DNA of 64,000 bases from an uncultured Moraxella sp. (GCA_943908405.1 CALTTE010000003.1:8249-72248); one strand, 5' to 3'; positions 20,401 through 29,509 are shown, numbered from the stretch's first letter. Numbers and translations are program-made. The notes: generated by a model from the letters alone, not told the origin.

Positions 20401-20799
20401 GGCATCAAGCGAGCAGGGGGCAAAAGCGATATTGCGTTAAATTTGCTACAATCATTGATACACAGTGCCAAAGACGAAAAAACGGCGTTGGATAAGGCGT
20501 GGGCGGTAGGCGACAGTCAAGCACTGGCGGATAATGTGCATAAGCTTTTGGGGGCAAGTCGCTATGTTGGCGTACCAAAATTAAGGGCGATGGCAGAAGC
20601 GGTATACCCATTGCTATTGGCACACACAAAATCATCAATGCACAACAAATCATCAACGCACAACAAATTAGCACAAGCACACAATAAACAACAAAACCGC
20701 CATTTTTTTGATGATGAATTAAATGCCCGTTTTCAGGACTTATTAGAGGCTTTGGTGGAATTGTCGTTGGTGGATTTGACAGCTATTAATTGTGGTTGA
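17488..20799 (+). CDS. gacS: GacS/BarA-type hybrid sensor histidine kinase
   Basis: Inner-membrane tripartite sensor kinase that would phosphorylate the GacA/UvrY regulator controlling CsrA-binding small RNAs. 1103 aa. A basic 80-residue N-terminus precedes TM1 (about 88-110), a periplasmic loop of about 155 residues and TM2 (269-291), followed by a HAMP-like linker. The HisKA site is His396 in ANISHELRTPLNA; the ATPase has NAIKF, DTGRGI and GGTGLGL. A degenerate receiver-like segment (about 640-750) precedes the true receiver with Asp824 in IFMDISMPVMSG, then an HPt domain with His1018 in LADNVHKLLGASR. Low-complexity inserts (DNAQLGNAQL; HNKSSTHNK) lie in variable loops. Confidence 0.95.
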   Translation: MPTDKDPKKIIPLNEPTRLHKKPSKKGVYNRSQVRPVKKLNPGDQSTKAQKRQALLQKRQTIQNRRQNKKYQRIEKHYRFGIRSAYGQLVLLVFVPIGVLASVGAILVFFETTRAVKAEQDTLAQAALIRYEPIVKPLLGSLTSQDETILQTYIDDMGLNGVTSALSPTDTTRLERRYIMNRMYRLQSDQHVKRLAILDSKGKPMMVVGYDKDADWGEFDTNANSIWRLPTEVGIAYGMPIYIKSDGVEHKFWLFVDMDKEPLTIAYYRIFFALLITGLSTFLLLLFSLNVYSKRWIEPVYQLRLFLQKVQTSNLNRPFKGRADGEFHLLKRDLNAMFFRLNASFKNLKSYSDQTEADLQQTFDELEMKNISMGQALELAVSSGEIKSAFLANISHELRTPLNAIDGFVNLLARADNLDSKQMLYVQTIKKSSAHLLALIGDVLDFSKIEAGKLVIESRAFDFYELVYEVADMLSPTAFDKGLRMAVVYYYDAPTQIVGDKLRIKQVLTNLLGNAIKFTETGRVWVQVAMDNVQLDNAQLGNAQLRVSVSDTGRGIDKETENKLFHSFVQGDLSVTRRYGGTGLGLVICKQLIELMGGQIGFLDNARTGVANNGATFWFDLPVDDESCEPPMVTLPSLNVLGWISDDKNVAVLRASLLDTSVTLTSAKSLAHLLEMLTQNNAYDWVIADSFGQQGDVTALLAQIRLHYQGKLMVFGYEVGLDGELLVQNGAYALHEPLNRRELYALLTNQSDTVPVSQWHGVRVLAVDDHLPNLLVLEALLLELGIQMVQANSGFVAIDIMTRAYETMNTPAGDDNRIDLIFMDISMPVMSGIAAAIAIRKIELSHNAVFVPIVALSAHGHWDEMETLYQSGINDYATKPIAHQELVALLQKWLKDKPLKEKPNDTPNLNSDQVAMVSADDGLYDHQPSNNHLLTTQAPMPTPLPPNETLLLSPPNQAIAKSHLAVVDLTDGIKRAGGKSDIALNLLQSLIHSAKDEKTALDKAWAVGDSQALADNVHKLLGASRYVGVPKLRAMAEAVYPLLLAHTKSSMHNKSSTHNKLAQAHNKQQNRHFFDDELNARFQDLLEALVELSLVDLTAINCG

Positions 20800-20930
20800 T
20801 TAATATTGGTGAATTTGATTGGTCAATTTAGTTTGATTGGTTAACTTGGATTGGTGTTTTAACTTGGATTTTAACTTGTTGGATTTTAACTTGTGTTTTG
20901 ATTTGGGTTTTAGCTTGGGTTTTAATTTGG

Positions 20931-20966
20931 CTGATAAGTAAAGCTAAACTGATAAGTAAAGCTAAA
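20931..20966. repeat. Perfect 18-bp tandem duplication upstream of the GNAT gene
   Basis: CTGATAAGTAAAGCTAAA occurs twice back to back just before the ribosome-binding site of the next gene. The preceding 100 bases also hold imperfect iterations of TTTTAACTTG. Confidence 0.9.
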
Positions 20967-20988
20967 ATAGTTTAAAGGATTGATGGCG

Positions 20989-21489
20989 ATGATTAAAAAG
21001 ATAACCGATGATACGATTAAATGGGCAACCAAAATTATTGTTAATAATAGACAAAGTTTGCCACACATATACAAAAATCCAACGCCAAGCGATTTGGTTA
21101 ATGCACAGCAGTACTATTTGGGTAAGCAAGGGGCGTTGTATGTGCTAACAGAACAATCTAAGGTGGTTGGTATTATAGGAAGGCGTGTTTATAAGCCACG
21201 CTTTGATTGTATTGATAAGGTGTTTGGACTAAGTGCTGGTGTTATGGAGGTGGTGCATTTATATATTGACACCAAAAAACGCCGTCAAGGTTTGGCAACA
21301 CAGTTGTTTGAATCGTTAAAACAAGATGCCAAAAATGATGGCGTGCAAAAACTGTATTTGCATACGCACCCAATGCTCCCAAATGCCCAGCAATTTTGGG
21401 AAAAACAAGGTTTTGGCGTTATTGGTGCGGAGGTCATTGGCGGTATGCCAACCATACATATGTTGATGATTTTGTCCAATACCCAATAA
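20989..21489 (+). CDS. GNAT-family N-acetyltransferase
   Basis: Acetyl-CoA-dependent acetyltransferase of about 166 aa, substrate unknown. The acetyl-CoA binding motif A is visible as VVHLYIDTKKRRQGLATQLF (Q/RxxGxG/A region), followed by the motif B strand LYLHTHPMLPNAQQFWEKQGF typical of GNAT C-termini. I prefer the ATG at 20989, nine bases after AAAGGA; the ATG at 20983 is too close to that site. It stands about 85 bases before lepA and may be transcribed with it. Confidence 0.85.
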   Translation: MIKKITDDTIKWATKIIVNNRQSLPHIYKNPTPSDLVNAQQYYLGKQGALYVLTEQSKVVGIIGRRVYKPRFDCIDKVFGLSAGVMEVVHLYIDTKKRRQGLATQLFESLKQDAKNDGVQKLYLHTHPMLPNAQQFWEKQGFGVIGAEVIGGMPTIHMLMILSNTQ

Positions 21490-21573
21490 AACATTGCCAC
21501 AATAAAACATTGCTATGTTTTTAACGTAAAAATTGCTACAATAAGCGGTTATTATTTGAATTTTTAAAAAACT

Positions 21574-23373
21574 ATGACTGCATTGACGCATATTCGTAAC
21601 TTTTCCATCATTGCCCATATTGACCACGGCAAATCCACGCTTGCCGACCGCTTTATTCAGCTGTGTGGCGGTTTATCCGAGCGAGAGATGCAAGCTCAGG
21701 TGTTAGATAGTATGGACATTGAGCGGGAGCGGGGTATTACCATCAAAGCCCAATCGGTAACGCTGTATTATAATCACCCCAACGGCAATCGCTATCAGCT
21801 CAATTTTATTGACACCCCAGGACACGTTGATTTTAGCTATGAAGTATCAAGAAGCTTAGCGGCGTGTGAAGGGGCGTTATTGGTGGTGGACGCCGCCCAA
21901 GGGGTGGAAGCCCAGTCGGTTGCCAACTGCTACACGGCGGTGGAGCAAGGGCTTGAGGTGTTGGCGGTCTTAAATAAAATTGATTTGCCTCAAGCCGAGC
22001 CTGAACGAGTGATTGAAGAGATTGAGGATATTATCGGTATTGAGGCGATGGACGCCCCCAAAGTCTCCGCCAAGTCAGGGCTTGGGGTGGATGAGCTTTT
22101 GCAAGTGCTGGTAGAAAAAATCCCTGCCCCAACAGGCGATATTGACGCCCCTTTGCAAGCACTAATTATTGACAGCTGGTTTGATAATTATTTGGGCGTG
22201 GTGTCTTTGGTGCGTGTGCGTGAAGGGCAAGTGAGCAAAGGCGATAAGATTTTTATTAAGTCCACGGGCGAATCGCATTTGGTGTCATCGGTTGGGGTAT
22301 TCACCCCCAAAGCGTTGGATACAGGTAGCTTAAGTGCAGGCGAGGTTGGCTTTGTGATTGCAGGGATTAAAGACATTGCAGGGGCGCCTGTTGGCGACAC
22401 CATCACCCACGCCAAAACCCCTGATGTTGCCAATATCCCAGGCTTTAAAAAAATCACCCCCCAAGTTTATGCAGGAATGTTTCCCATTGATTCATCGGAT
22501 TTTGAAAAGTTTCGGGAAGCCTTACAAAAACTACAAATCAACGATGCTGCCTTGTTTTTTGAGCCAGAAAGCTCTGATGCGTTAGGGTTTGGTTTTCGCT
22601 GTGGTTTTTTGGGTATGCTCCATATGGAGATTATCCAAGAACGGCTGGAGCGTGAATACAATTTGGATTTAATCACCACCGCCCCATCGGTGATTTATGA
22701 GGTGGTCAAAAAAAATGGCGAGCTGATTTATGTGGACAATCCATCAAAATTGCCCGATACTGGGGTGATTGATGAATTTCGTGAACCAATCGCCCGTTGT
22801 CAGATTTTGGTCCCCCAAGAATTTTTGGGCAACGTGATTACCCTTGCCATAGAACGCCGTGGCGTGCAGGTGGATATGAAGTTTATGGCACGCCAAGTGC
22901 AGGTGGTGTTTGACATTCCAATGGGCGAGGTAGTGATGGATTTTTTTGATAAATTAAAATCGGCAAGCCGTGGTTTTGCGTCTTTGGATTATAATTTTCA
23001 CCGCTATCAAGCCGATAAATTGGCAAAAGTGGACGTGCTTATCAATGGCGAAAAAGTGGACGCATTGGCAATGATTTGCCATACCGAACACGCACGCCGT
23101 CGTGGCGGGCAACTCGTAGAAAAAATGAAAGAGCTGATTCCAAGACAGATGTTTGATGTCGCCATTCAAGCGGCGATTGGCTCGCAGATTATTGCCAGAA
23201 GCACGGTCAAGGCAATGCGAAAAGACGTGCTGGCAAAATGTTATGGTGGTGATGTTAGCCGTAAGAAAAAACTACTTGAAAAGCAAAAACAAGGCAAAAA
23301 ACGAATGAAGCAAGTCGGTTCGGTAGAAATCCCCCAAGAGGCGTTTTTGGCGGTGTTAAAAGTAGATGGTTAG
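21574..23373 (+). CDS. lepA: Elongation factor 4 (LepA), ribosome back-translocase GTPase
   Basis: Translational GTPase that binds the ribosome and remodels stalled translocation complexes. 599 aa, full length. G1 is AHIDHGKST, the switch region has [12 protein letters not shown]3 is DTPGHVDF, G4 is NKIDLP. The family-specific C-terminal domain ends with [18 protein letters not shown] and [16 protein letters not shown]. It heads the lepA-lepB-DUF4845-rnc-era series, a common gammaproteobacterial gene order that links membrane protein export and RNA processing. Confidence 0.98.
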   Translation: MTALTHIRNFSIIAHIDHGKSTLADRFIQLCGGLSEREMQAQVLDSMDIERERGITIKAQSVTLYYNHPNGNRYQLNFIDTPGHVDFSYEVSRSLAACEGALLVVDAAQGVEAQSVANCYTAVEQGLEVLAVLNKIDLPQAEPERVIEEIEDIIGIEAMDAPKVSAKSGLGVDELLQVLVEKIPAPTGDIDAPLQALIIDSWFDNYLGVVSLVRVREGQVSKGDKIFIKSTGESHLVSSVGVFTPKALDTGSLSAGEVGFVIAGIKDIAGAPVGDTITHAKTPDVANIPGFKKITPQVYAGMFPIDSSDFEKFREALQKLQINDAALFFEPESSDALGFGFRCGFLGMLHMEIIQERLEREYNLDLITTAPSVIYEVVKKNGELIYVDNPSKLPDTGVIDEFREPIARCQILVPQEFLGNVITLAIERRGVQVDMKFMARQVQVVFDIPMGEVVMDFFDKLKSASRGFASLDYNFHRYQADKLAKVDVLINGEKVDALAMICHTEHARRRGGQLVEKMKELIPRQMFDVAIQAAIGSQIIARSTVKAMRKDVLAKCYGGDVSRKKKLLEKQKQGKKRMKQVGSVEIPQEAFLAVLKVDG

Positions 23374-23429
23374 GGCAGATGGTCGCTTAAAGCGTCAGGT
23401 CGCTTTATAAAACGTTATAGGTGGGTTGA

Positions 23430-24530
23430 ATGGCAATTAATTTTGATTTGAATTTGATTTTTGTGCCTTTGCTGGTGCTATTGTTTTTGGTGTGGCTGGC
23501 GGATAAGTTATTTTTTAAGCAATACGCTCAAGCAAAATCACAAAAAGCAAAGCTTCACGTGCTACAAAACAACGTCAATGACAGCAAACAAAGGCTAATA
23601 AATGCCCTAAACGCCAATGGCATTAAAAGCGATGCCGATTATTATGTGGCAGGTGATAGCAGTCCAAGTGAGCTAAAGGATGCTTATCAAGATTACCAAA
23701 AGCACAAAATGGCACTGGCCAGTCAAGCACAGCAATCCACCAAAGTGCCTGTTTTGACAGAGTGGGCTTATGATTTGTGGCCAATTTTGGCATTTATTTT
23801 GGCGGTGCGTGCCTTTGGAGTGGAGCTTTATAATATTCCATCATCGTCAATGGTGCCAACGCTTTATACGGGTGATTTTATTGTTGCCAACAAGGCTGCT
23901 TATGGGCTTAGATTGCCAATTGTCCATACCAAAATTTTGGATACAGGCACGCCCAAGCGAGGCGATGTGGTGGTGTTTCGCTACCCCAAAGACCCGAGCC
24001 GTAATTATATCAAGCGAATGATTGGCTTGCCAGGCGATACGGTGGCATTTAATAACGGTGTGTTGTCTATTAATGGCGAGACTGTCCCCACCGAAACTAT
24101 CAGCTATCCAATGGCACAAGATTTGGTGGCCCATTTGTATCCTAACGTGCTTGAGGGCAGACGCTTAAGCGATGATGAACGGTTGGCGTTTGGGCAACAA
24201 GAAGAGCAATATGCTCATTATAACTTTGAGACTTTGGGCGAGCACCGCTACAAGGTACGCTATTTGGGCGATTTAAATAGTAGCCGTTTTGCTCCATTTT
24301 TGCAACAAAGCTCACCGCTACTGACAAGCAGTGGCGGGGCGTCGTGGGAGCTTGTCGTCCCTGAAGGCAAGTATTTTGTGATGGGCGATAACCGAGACAG
24401 AAGCGAAGATGCCCGTTTTTGGGGTTTTGTGGATGAGCGCCATTTGGCGGGCAAGGCTATGTATATTTGGATGCACAAAAACGAAGGTTTATCCTTGCCA
24501 AGTTTTGGGCGAGTCGGTAAAATTGATTAA
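23430..24530 (+). CDS. lepB: Signal peptidase I
   Basis: Membrane serine-lysine protease that removes signal peptides from exported proteins. 366 aa. Two N-terminal membrane segments (about 6-27 and 112-130) flank a cytoplasmic loop of about 80 residues rich in Lys and Gln. The catalytic Ser140 is in IPSSSMVPTL and the general-base Lys195 in NYIKRMIGLPGD. The C-terminal signature is FVMGDNRDRSEDARFWG. It follows lepA by 56 bases. The extra residues compared with E. coli (324 aa) lie mainly in the periplasmic domain around HLYPNVLEGRRLSDDERLAF. Confidence 0.97.
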   Translation: MAINFDLNLIFVPLLVLLFLVWLADKLFFKQYAQAKSQKAKLHVLQNNVNDSKQRLINALNANGIKSDADYYVAGDSSPSELKDAYQDYQKHKMALASQAQQSTKVPVLTEWAYDLWPILAFILAVRAFGVELYNIPSSSMVPTLYTGDFIVANKAAYGLRLPIVHTKILDTGTPKRGDVVVFRYPKDPSRNYIKRMIGLPGDTVAFNNGVLSINGETVPTETISYPMAQDLVAHLYPNVLEGRRLSDDERLAFGQQEEQYAHYNFETLGEHRYKVRYLGDLNSSRFAPFLQQSSPLLTSSGGASWELVVPEGKYFVMGDNRDRSEDARFWGFVDERHLAGKAMYIWMHKNEGLSLPSFGRVGKID

Positions 24531-24661
24531 CTTATTTAATTTAATTAGATAAACTTAATCAAAGAAATTTAATTCAAGAAATTTAATTTAAGAAACTTAA
24601 TCCACAAAATTAATGACCAACGCAACCAACAATAAGTAGCGTATACAAAAAAGGAAGTAAT

Positions 24662-25084
24662 ATGAAACAAATTGCCAAGCAACCGCAGCGTTACCCAACC
24701 AGTCGCCCATCAAGTCAGCACGGGGCATCAATTACCACCATTTTGGTGTTAGTTATTGCCTTGGGGTTATTGTTAAAATTTGGTTTTGCTACCATTCCTG
24801 ATTATATCAGCAACTATCAGCTAAATAAAATGGTTGCCGATGAATTAAAACGTGCCAATACGGAACGATGGACTGAAAAGCAGTTTTTGGAGGCACTTGA
24901 CCGCCAGTTGTCCATCAATGCCAATTATAATACCAAAGCGGCTGACGTGATTACTGTGAAAAACAAGACGCCAGGGTCTTTGGCGGTGCGAGTGGCTTAT
25001 GAAAAAGAAAATTTATATTTTAAAAATACGTATATCGTTAATCGTTTTGATAAGCAAATAACAGCCAGCGATGCCACCCAATAA
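24662..25084 (+). CDS. DUF4845 single-pass membrane protein
   Basis: 140-aa protein with a short basic N-terminus, one membrane segment (ITTILVLVIALGLLLKFGFA, about 26-45) and a small soluble domain with VADELKRANTERWTEKQFLEAL. Proteins of this family regularly sit between lepB and rnc in gammaproteobacteria and betaproteobacteria; no function is established. AAAAAGGAAG precedes the ATG. The end overlaps the start of rnc by 14 bases, which points to translational coupling. Confidence 0.88.
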   Translation: MKQIAKQPQRYPTSRPSSQHGASITTILVLVIALGLLLKFGFATIPDYISNYQLNKMVADELKRANTERWTEKQFLEALDRQLSINANYNTKAADVITVKNKTPGSLAVRVAYEKENLYFKNTYIVNRFDKQITASDATQ

Positions 25085-25784
25085 GCCTTTGTCAAACAAT
25101 AACTTTTCTGTATTATACCGTAAGCTCGGTTATGTTTTTGTTGTTGATGATTATGCCAGCCAAGCCCTAACCCATCGCTCTTATAGCTCTAAGATGAGCT
25201 ATGAGCGTTTGGAGTATTTGGGCGATGCCTTGCTTGGGGCGATTATTGGCGAGTATTTGTACCACGCTTATCCTGATTTGGACGAAGGGCGATTAACCCG
25301 AATGCGAGCAAGTTTGGTGCGTCAAGAGACGCTAGCGGTTGTTGCTGATACGTTACAACTGCACCGTCATATTATATTGGGGGCAGGCGAGCGTAAAGGC
25401 GGTGGCAGGCAGCGTGCGTCTATTTTGGCAGATGTGGTGGAAGCCCTCATTGGGGCGATTTATTTAGACAGTGGTTCTTTTAATACGGTGCGTGCGTGCG
25501 TGCTGGCTTGGTATGGCGACAAATTGCGTGAGGTACAAGGCGATGTGGTATTAAAAGACGCTAAATCCCGCCTGCAAGAGTGGCTACAAGCTCATAAATT
25601 GCCTTTGCCTAATTATGAGCTGGTGGCTGTGGCAGGCAATTCTCCCAACCAGCTATTTACGGTGCAATGCACGGTTGCTAGCGAGCTTGTTACCCCCATC
25701 ACCGAAACAGGCAATTCAAGACGCATTGCTGAGCAAAAATGTGCTGAGCTTATGATTAATCAATTAAACTTAATTCGTTTTTAG
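25071..25784 (+). CDS. rnc: Ribonuclease III
   Basis: Double-strand-specific endoribonuclease that processes rRNA precursors and structured mRNAs. 237 aa. The RNase III signature ERLEYLGDALLG (about 45-56, with catalytic Glu and Asp52) is intact, as is the second metal-binding stretch ILADVVEALIGAIYLDSG. The C-terminal double-stranded-RNA-binding domain begins at about residue 160 (KSRLQEWLQAHKLPLPNYEL). The start lies inside the end of the DUF4845 gene, and era follows 6 bases after the stop. Confidence 0.97.
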   Translation: MPPNKPLSNNNFSVLYRKLGYVFVVDDYASQALTHRSYSSKMSYERLEYLGDALLGAIIGEYLYHAYPDLDEGRLTRMRASLVRQETLAVVADTLQLHRHIILGAGERKGGGRQRASILADVVEALIGAIYLDSGSFNTVRACVLAWYGDKLREVQGDVVLKDAKSRLQEWLQAHKLPLPNYELVAVAGNSPNQLFTVQCTVASELVTPITETGNSRRIAEQKCAELMINQLNLIRF

Positions 25785-25790
25785 GTAGCT

Positions 25791-26762
25791 ATGACTGATA
25801 ATACTGATATTTTAAACCAATTTTTCACCCCCAAACCCACAAGCGACACTTACCGCACAGGCTTTGTTGCCATTGTTGGCAGACCCAATGTGGGCAAATC
25901 TACCTTAATGAATCATCTATTGGGGCAAAAGTTGTCCATCACCTCAAGAAAACCACAAACCACTCGCCACCGTATTCACGGTATTTTAAGCGATGACCAT
26001 CATCAAATCATCTTTGTGGACACCCCAGGCATTCATAGCAATATGGTGCGTGCCATCAATGAGCGAATGAATGCCGCTGCCTTATCTGCCTTATCCGATG
26101 TGGATTTGGTGCTGTTTGTGGTTGATGGTATGAAATGGCGTGAAGACGATTTATTGGTGCTAGAACAGCTTGCCAAAACCAAGTTGCCTGTTGTGCTCGT
26201 CATCAACAAAAGCGACACCATAAAAGACAAAGGCGAGCTGTTGCCTGTGATGGCAGAATTTAGCCAAAGCTTTGAATTTGCTGACATCGTGCCAGTATCA
26301 GCACTCAAAGGGCATAATCTGGATAAATTGCTTGAGGTGGTTGGGCGTTATTTGCCCATTCGTCCAGCGATTTTTGATGTTGAGCAGATTACCGACCGCT
26401 CTGAACGCTTTTTGGCAAGTGAAATCATTCGAGAAAAAATCATGCGGACATCAGGCGATGAAGTGCCATATGATTTGACTGTGCAAATTGATACCTTTAA
26501 AGATGAGCCAGCCCACAAAGACCCCAAAACAGGCAAATGGCGACGAGCGGTTACTTTTATTGATGCCACCATTTTTGTGGAGCGTGATGGACAAAAGAAA
26601 ATTGTCATTGGCGATAAAGGCAGCCGTATCAAGCAAGTGGGTATTGATGCCAGAGTAGATATGGAAAAGCTGTTTGACAAAAAAATTATGCTCACCCTTT
26701 GGGTAAAAGTCAAAAAAGGTTGGTCTGATGATGAGCGAGCATTAAACAGTTTGGGGTATTAG
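25791..26762 (+). CDS. era: GTPase Era, 16S rRNA/30S maturation factor
   Basis: Essential GTPase that binds the 3' end of 16S rRNA during 30S assembly. 323 aa. G1 GRPNVGKS (30-37), G3 VDTPGI, G4 NKSD, and the C-terminal KH domain with KKIVIGDKGSRIKQVGIDAR. Slightly longer than E. coli Era (301 aa) because of an N-terminal tail and the insert PAHKDPKTGKWRR. The usual next gene recO is displaced by an unknown gene that begins about 45 bases downstream. Confidence 0.97.
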   Translation: MTDNTDILNQFFTPKPTSDTYRTGFVAIVGRPNVGKSTLMNHLLGQKLSITSRKPQTTRHRIHGILSDDHHQIIFVDTPGIHSNMVRAINERMNAAALSALSDVDLVLFVVDGMKWREDDLLVLEQLAKTKLPVVLVINKSDTIKDKGELLPVMAEFSQSFEFADIVPVSALKGHNLDKLLEVVGRYLPIRPAIFDVEQITDRSERFLASEIIREKIMRTSGDEVPYDLTVQIDTFKDEPAHKDPKTGKWRRAVTFIDATIFVERDGQKKIVIGDKGSRIKQVGIDARVDMEKLFDKKIMLTLWVKVKKGWSDDERALNSLGY

Positions 26763-26807
26763 GTTTTTTGGGGTATAATAGGTTTTAAGTTAAATTGGAG
26801 TGTCGCA

Positions 26808-27821
26808 ATGAACATCAATGACGCCATTGCCCTATTAGGGCAACCGATACACACGCCAGATATGGTGCAATTTTTTGAGCAGTATGGTTTTAAATACCCC
26901 AAAAAACTCACCAAGTCTGGTCATACTTCCGAGCCAACTTTTTGGGTGGTGCATAAAAAACGCAAAATAGATTTGCTATTTAGCATTAAATGGCATAGCA
27001 AAAAATATCCGCCTATGCCAGCCGAACGCAAAAATACTTTTTATCCCATATTAAGTCATATTCGCATTTATACCGATAAAGACATTGAAAATATGCCCTT
27101 TGGCTTAAATATGGCGATGTCTTTTGATGAGTTAAAATCCACACTAGGCGAACCACAATTTAATCCTTATATTTTAAATGATGATAATTCACCACGCATT
27201 TATTTTTGGCTGATTGCCCTAGATGACGAAAAGCAAATTTGCATTGAAATTGTTAATAAAGATAAGCTATTTGTGCCTGATATTTGGCTAAGTATTGTAG
27301 AAAATCAGCCCTTATTGCAATTTTGGTACCCAGAAACAGGCGAAACATTTAACAGTTTTGTTAAAAATTTACCTTATGATACAACCATAGAGCATCAATT
27401 TGAACCGTTAAATCATTATAGTGTCAGAGGGCTATTCTTTTTGCGTTGGTTGATTGAAAATGAGTTTATTATTCAAACTGATGAAAATAAAGAATTGTTA
27501 CACGCAGTTAAAGTAGGCGAAAAAGACATTTTTACATTTTTACAAACCTTAGAAATGGGCTATGTGGGCGAGAATGACATTATTGTTGAAAAATATCGGG
27601 TGATTTTTGATTATATTCATAATATGAACCACGATGTGCCGTATTATGGCGATGATATTGAGACTTTATTTTTAACGGCTAATGAATTAAAAAGAACCAA
27701 ACAAAATAAAAATTGGTTAAATCCTGATAAGCCACTCAATGAGCGAGTGATTTATAATGAAGACAATTATCAAAAAGTCAAAGCAATGTTGGATAAAAAA
27801 CTTTTAAAACACAATGCGTGA
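26808..27821 (+). CDS. Uncharacterised protein inserted between era and recO
   Basis: 337 aa, no signal peptide or membrane segment. It is rich in aromatic, Asp/Glu, Asn and Lys residues. The N-terminal half holds FWVVHKKRKIDLLFSIKWHSKK and SHIRIYTDKD; the C-terminal half is mainly acidic and helical. I do not recognise the family. The overall look (soluble, acidic, aromatic-rich, A+T-rich DNA) resembles immunity-type or accessory proteins, but no toxin gene is adjacent and that is only an impression. The start is preceded by TTGGAG. The stop overlaps the recO start by 8 bases, so it is translated as part of the rnc-era-recO operon. Confidence 0.75.
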   Translation: MNINDAIALLGQPIHTPDMVQFFEQYGFKYPKKLTKSGHTSEPTFWVVHKKRKIDLLFSIKWHSKKYPPMPAERKNTFYPILSHIRIYTDKDIENMPFGLNMAMSFDELKSTLGEPQFNPYILNDDNSPRIYFWLIALDDEKQICIEIVNKDKLFVPDIWLSIVENQPLLQFWYPETGETFNSFVKNLPYDTTIEHQFEPLNHYSVRGLFFLRWLIENEFIIQTDENKELLHAVKVGEKDIFTFLQTLEMGYVGENDIIVEKYRVIFDYIHNMNHDVPYYGDDIETLFLTANELKRTKQNKNWLNPDKPLNERVIYNEDNYQKVKAMLDKKLLKHNA

Positions 27822-28599
27822 TGAGAACCTGACAGGTTTTGTACTTCATAGCCGTCCTTATCAAGAAAAGCGGGCGATTTATACTTTTTTTAGCCGTGAA
27901 TGCGGTCTGATTGACGGCGTAAGCGTGCGTGGATTGCCTTTATTTTGTGAGATGAATTTATTTGCCATAGGCAAAAACAGCCTAAAAGCTTTTAAAGAAC
28001 CTGTTTTGTCAAACAATACCAACATTGCAATAACCGCACCGTTTTTGCAATATGCGTGTTTGTATTTAAATGAGCTGATTTATCGGCTTTTTGCCAAAGA
28101 AGATGATATGGGCGTGCTTTATGACAGTTATAAACAGGCTTTATTGGCGATAAAAAACTTGCACAGTCAAAACAAACAAAATCAAGATAAACTAAGCCAA
28201 AATCAAGATAAACTAAGCCAAAAACCGCCAAAAACCGATTTAACCCAAAAAATTAAACCTATTTTACGCCAATTTGAAAGGGTGTTGTTTGATGTGCTCG
28301 GTGTGTCTTTTGATTTTGACAAAGACCATTTGGGGCAAAAGTTTGTGGCAAATGGCGTGTATGGTTTTAAATTGGAACAAGGCTTTGTGCGTGTGTTTGA
28401 CAAATTTGATACAGGCATATTGACAGGGCAACAAATCACACAAATGGGGCAAAGCGTGGCAAATTTGGATAAGGATTTATTAAATAAACTTGCGATTTTG
28501 CACAAAATGTTGATTGATTTTTTGTTAGAATATAAGCCATTAAACAGCCGAAAACTTTGGCAAGACCACCAAAGGCTTGTCAATATACAATCTCATTGA
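27814..28599 (+). CDS. recO: DNA repair protein RecO
   Basis: Recombination mediator that anneals complementary strands and loads RecA with RecR. 261 aa. The N-terminal OB fold is recognisable by GFVLHSRPYQEKRAIYTFFS and GLIDGVSVRGL; the central helical part has YLNELIYRLFAKEDD, and the C-terminus LEYKPLNSRKLWQD is typical. Between them lies a perfect 7-residue tandem repeat (NQDKLSQ twice, 21 bp at about 28179-28220) in a loop. The start ATG overlaps the preceding gene. The sequence is divergent, as RecO proteins usually are. Confidence 0.9.
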   Translation: MRDENLTGFVLHSRPYQEKRAIYTFFSRECGLIDGVSVRGLPLFCEMNLFAIGKNSLKAFKEPVLSNNTNIAITAPFLQYACLYLNELIYRLFAKEDDMGVLYDSYKQALLAIKNLHSQNKQNQDKLSQNQDKLSQKPPKTDLTQKIKPILRQFERVLFDVLGVSFDFDKDHLGQKFVANGVYGFKLEQGFVRVFDKFDTGILTGQQITQMGQSVANLDKDLLNKLAILHKMLIDFLLEYKPLNSRKLWQDHQRLVNIQSH

Positions 28600-28680
28600 T
28601 ACAAACGGATTGATACAAATAAGTCAACCCAAATCAATTAACACAAACCGCTTTAAAGGTTAAATCAAAAAGGACAAGCG

Positions 28681-29412
28681 ATGAATAGCGTAAGACTTGG
28701 GGTCAATATTGATCATATTGCCACATTAAGAAATGCCCGAGGCGTGTCTTATCCTTGCCCTGTTGAGGGGGCATTGGTGTGCCAAAGGGCAGGAGCAGAC
28801 GGCATTACCTTGCATTTGCGTGAAGACCGCCGTCATATCAAAGACGCCGATGTTTATGCCATCAAGCAAGCGATTGGCATTCCAATGAATTTGGAGATGG
28901 CTACCACCGATGAGATGCTTGCCATCGCTTGTGATGTACGCCCCCATTGGGTGTGTATTGTGCCTGAAAAACGTGAAGAAATCACCACCGAGGGCGGGCT
29001 TGATGTGGTCAAAAATCACCATTTGCCAGCGTTTATCAAAACCTTGCAGGCCAATGGCATTAAGGTGTCGCTATTTATTGACCCTGATACTGCCCAAGTC
29101 AAAAAAAGTATTGAGCTTGGAGCGGACGCCATAGAGTTGCATACGGGTGCCTATGCCACTTATGGGCTACAAGATAATCAATCGGCACTAACAGAGGAAT
29201 TAAAACGATTAAAGGCAGCGATTGTGCTAGCGACAGCCCAGCCTAATTTTATTGTTAATGCAGGGCACGGTTTGACTTATGACAATGTCGCCCCCATTGT
29301 GGCTCTTGGCGGTATTTATGAATTAAATATCGGTCATAGCTTAATTGCTGATGGACTTTTTCTGGGGCTTGAGCAGTCGGTCAAGCGAATGAAACAAAGA
29401 ATAAGCGAATAA
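28681..29412 (+). CDS. pdxJ: Pyridoxine 5'-phosphate synthase PdxJ
   Basis: Condenses 3-amino-2-oxopropyl phosphate with 1-deoxyxylulose 5-phosphate to form pyridoxine 5'-phosphate, the last ring-forming step of vitamin B6 synthesis. 243 aa, a TIM barrel with RLGVNIDHIATLRNARG at the start, HLREDRRHI, NLEMATTDEM, VPEKREEITTEGGLD and the phosphate-binding GHGLTYDNV and ELNIGHSL near the end. It follows recO by about 80 bases, as in many gammaproteobacteria (rnc-era-recO-pdxJ). AAAAAGGA precedes the ATG. Confidence 0.97.
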   Translation: MNSVRLGVNIDHIATLRNARGVSYPCPVEGALVCQRAGADGITLHLREDRRHIKDADVYAIKQAIGIPMNLEMATTDEMLAIACDVRPHWVCIVPEKREEITTEGGLDVVKNHHLPAFIKTLQANGIKVSLFIDPDTAQVKKSIELGADAIELHTGAYATYGLQDNQSALTEELKRLKAAIVLATAQPNFIVNAGHGLTYDNVAPIVALGGIYELNIGHSLIADGLFLGLEQSVKRMKQRISE

Positions 29413-29486
29413 AGCAAAGAATAAAATAAGTATTTTATATGACAATTTAGGTGGTTTTATCTAAAATTGTGTAATGATATGTATAT

Positions 29487-29509
29487 TTTGACAAATAATA
29501 GTTGTCAAA
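29487..29509. promoter_or_regulatory. Operator-like inverted repeat upstream of the ompCD-like gene
   Basis: TTTGACAA (29487-29494) and TTGTCAAA (29502-29509) form a perfect 8-bp inverted repeat with a 7-base spacer. It lies about 95 bases upstream of the porin promoter, has no T-tract and therefore looks like a protein-binding site rather than a terminator. The binding protein is unknown. Confidence 0.45.
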
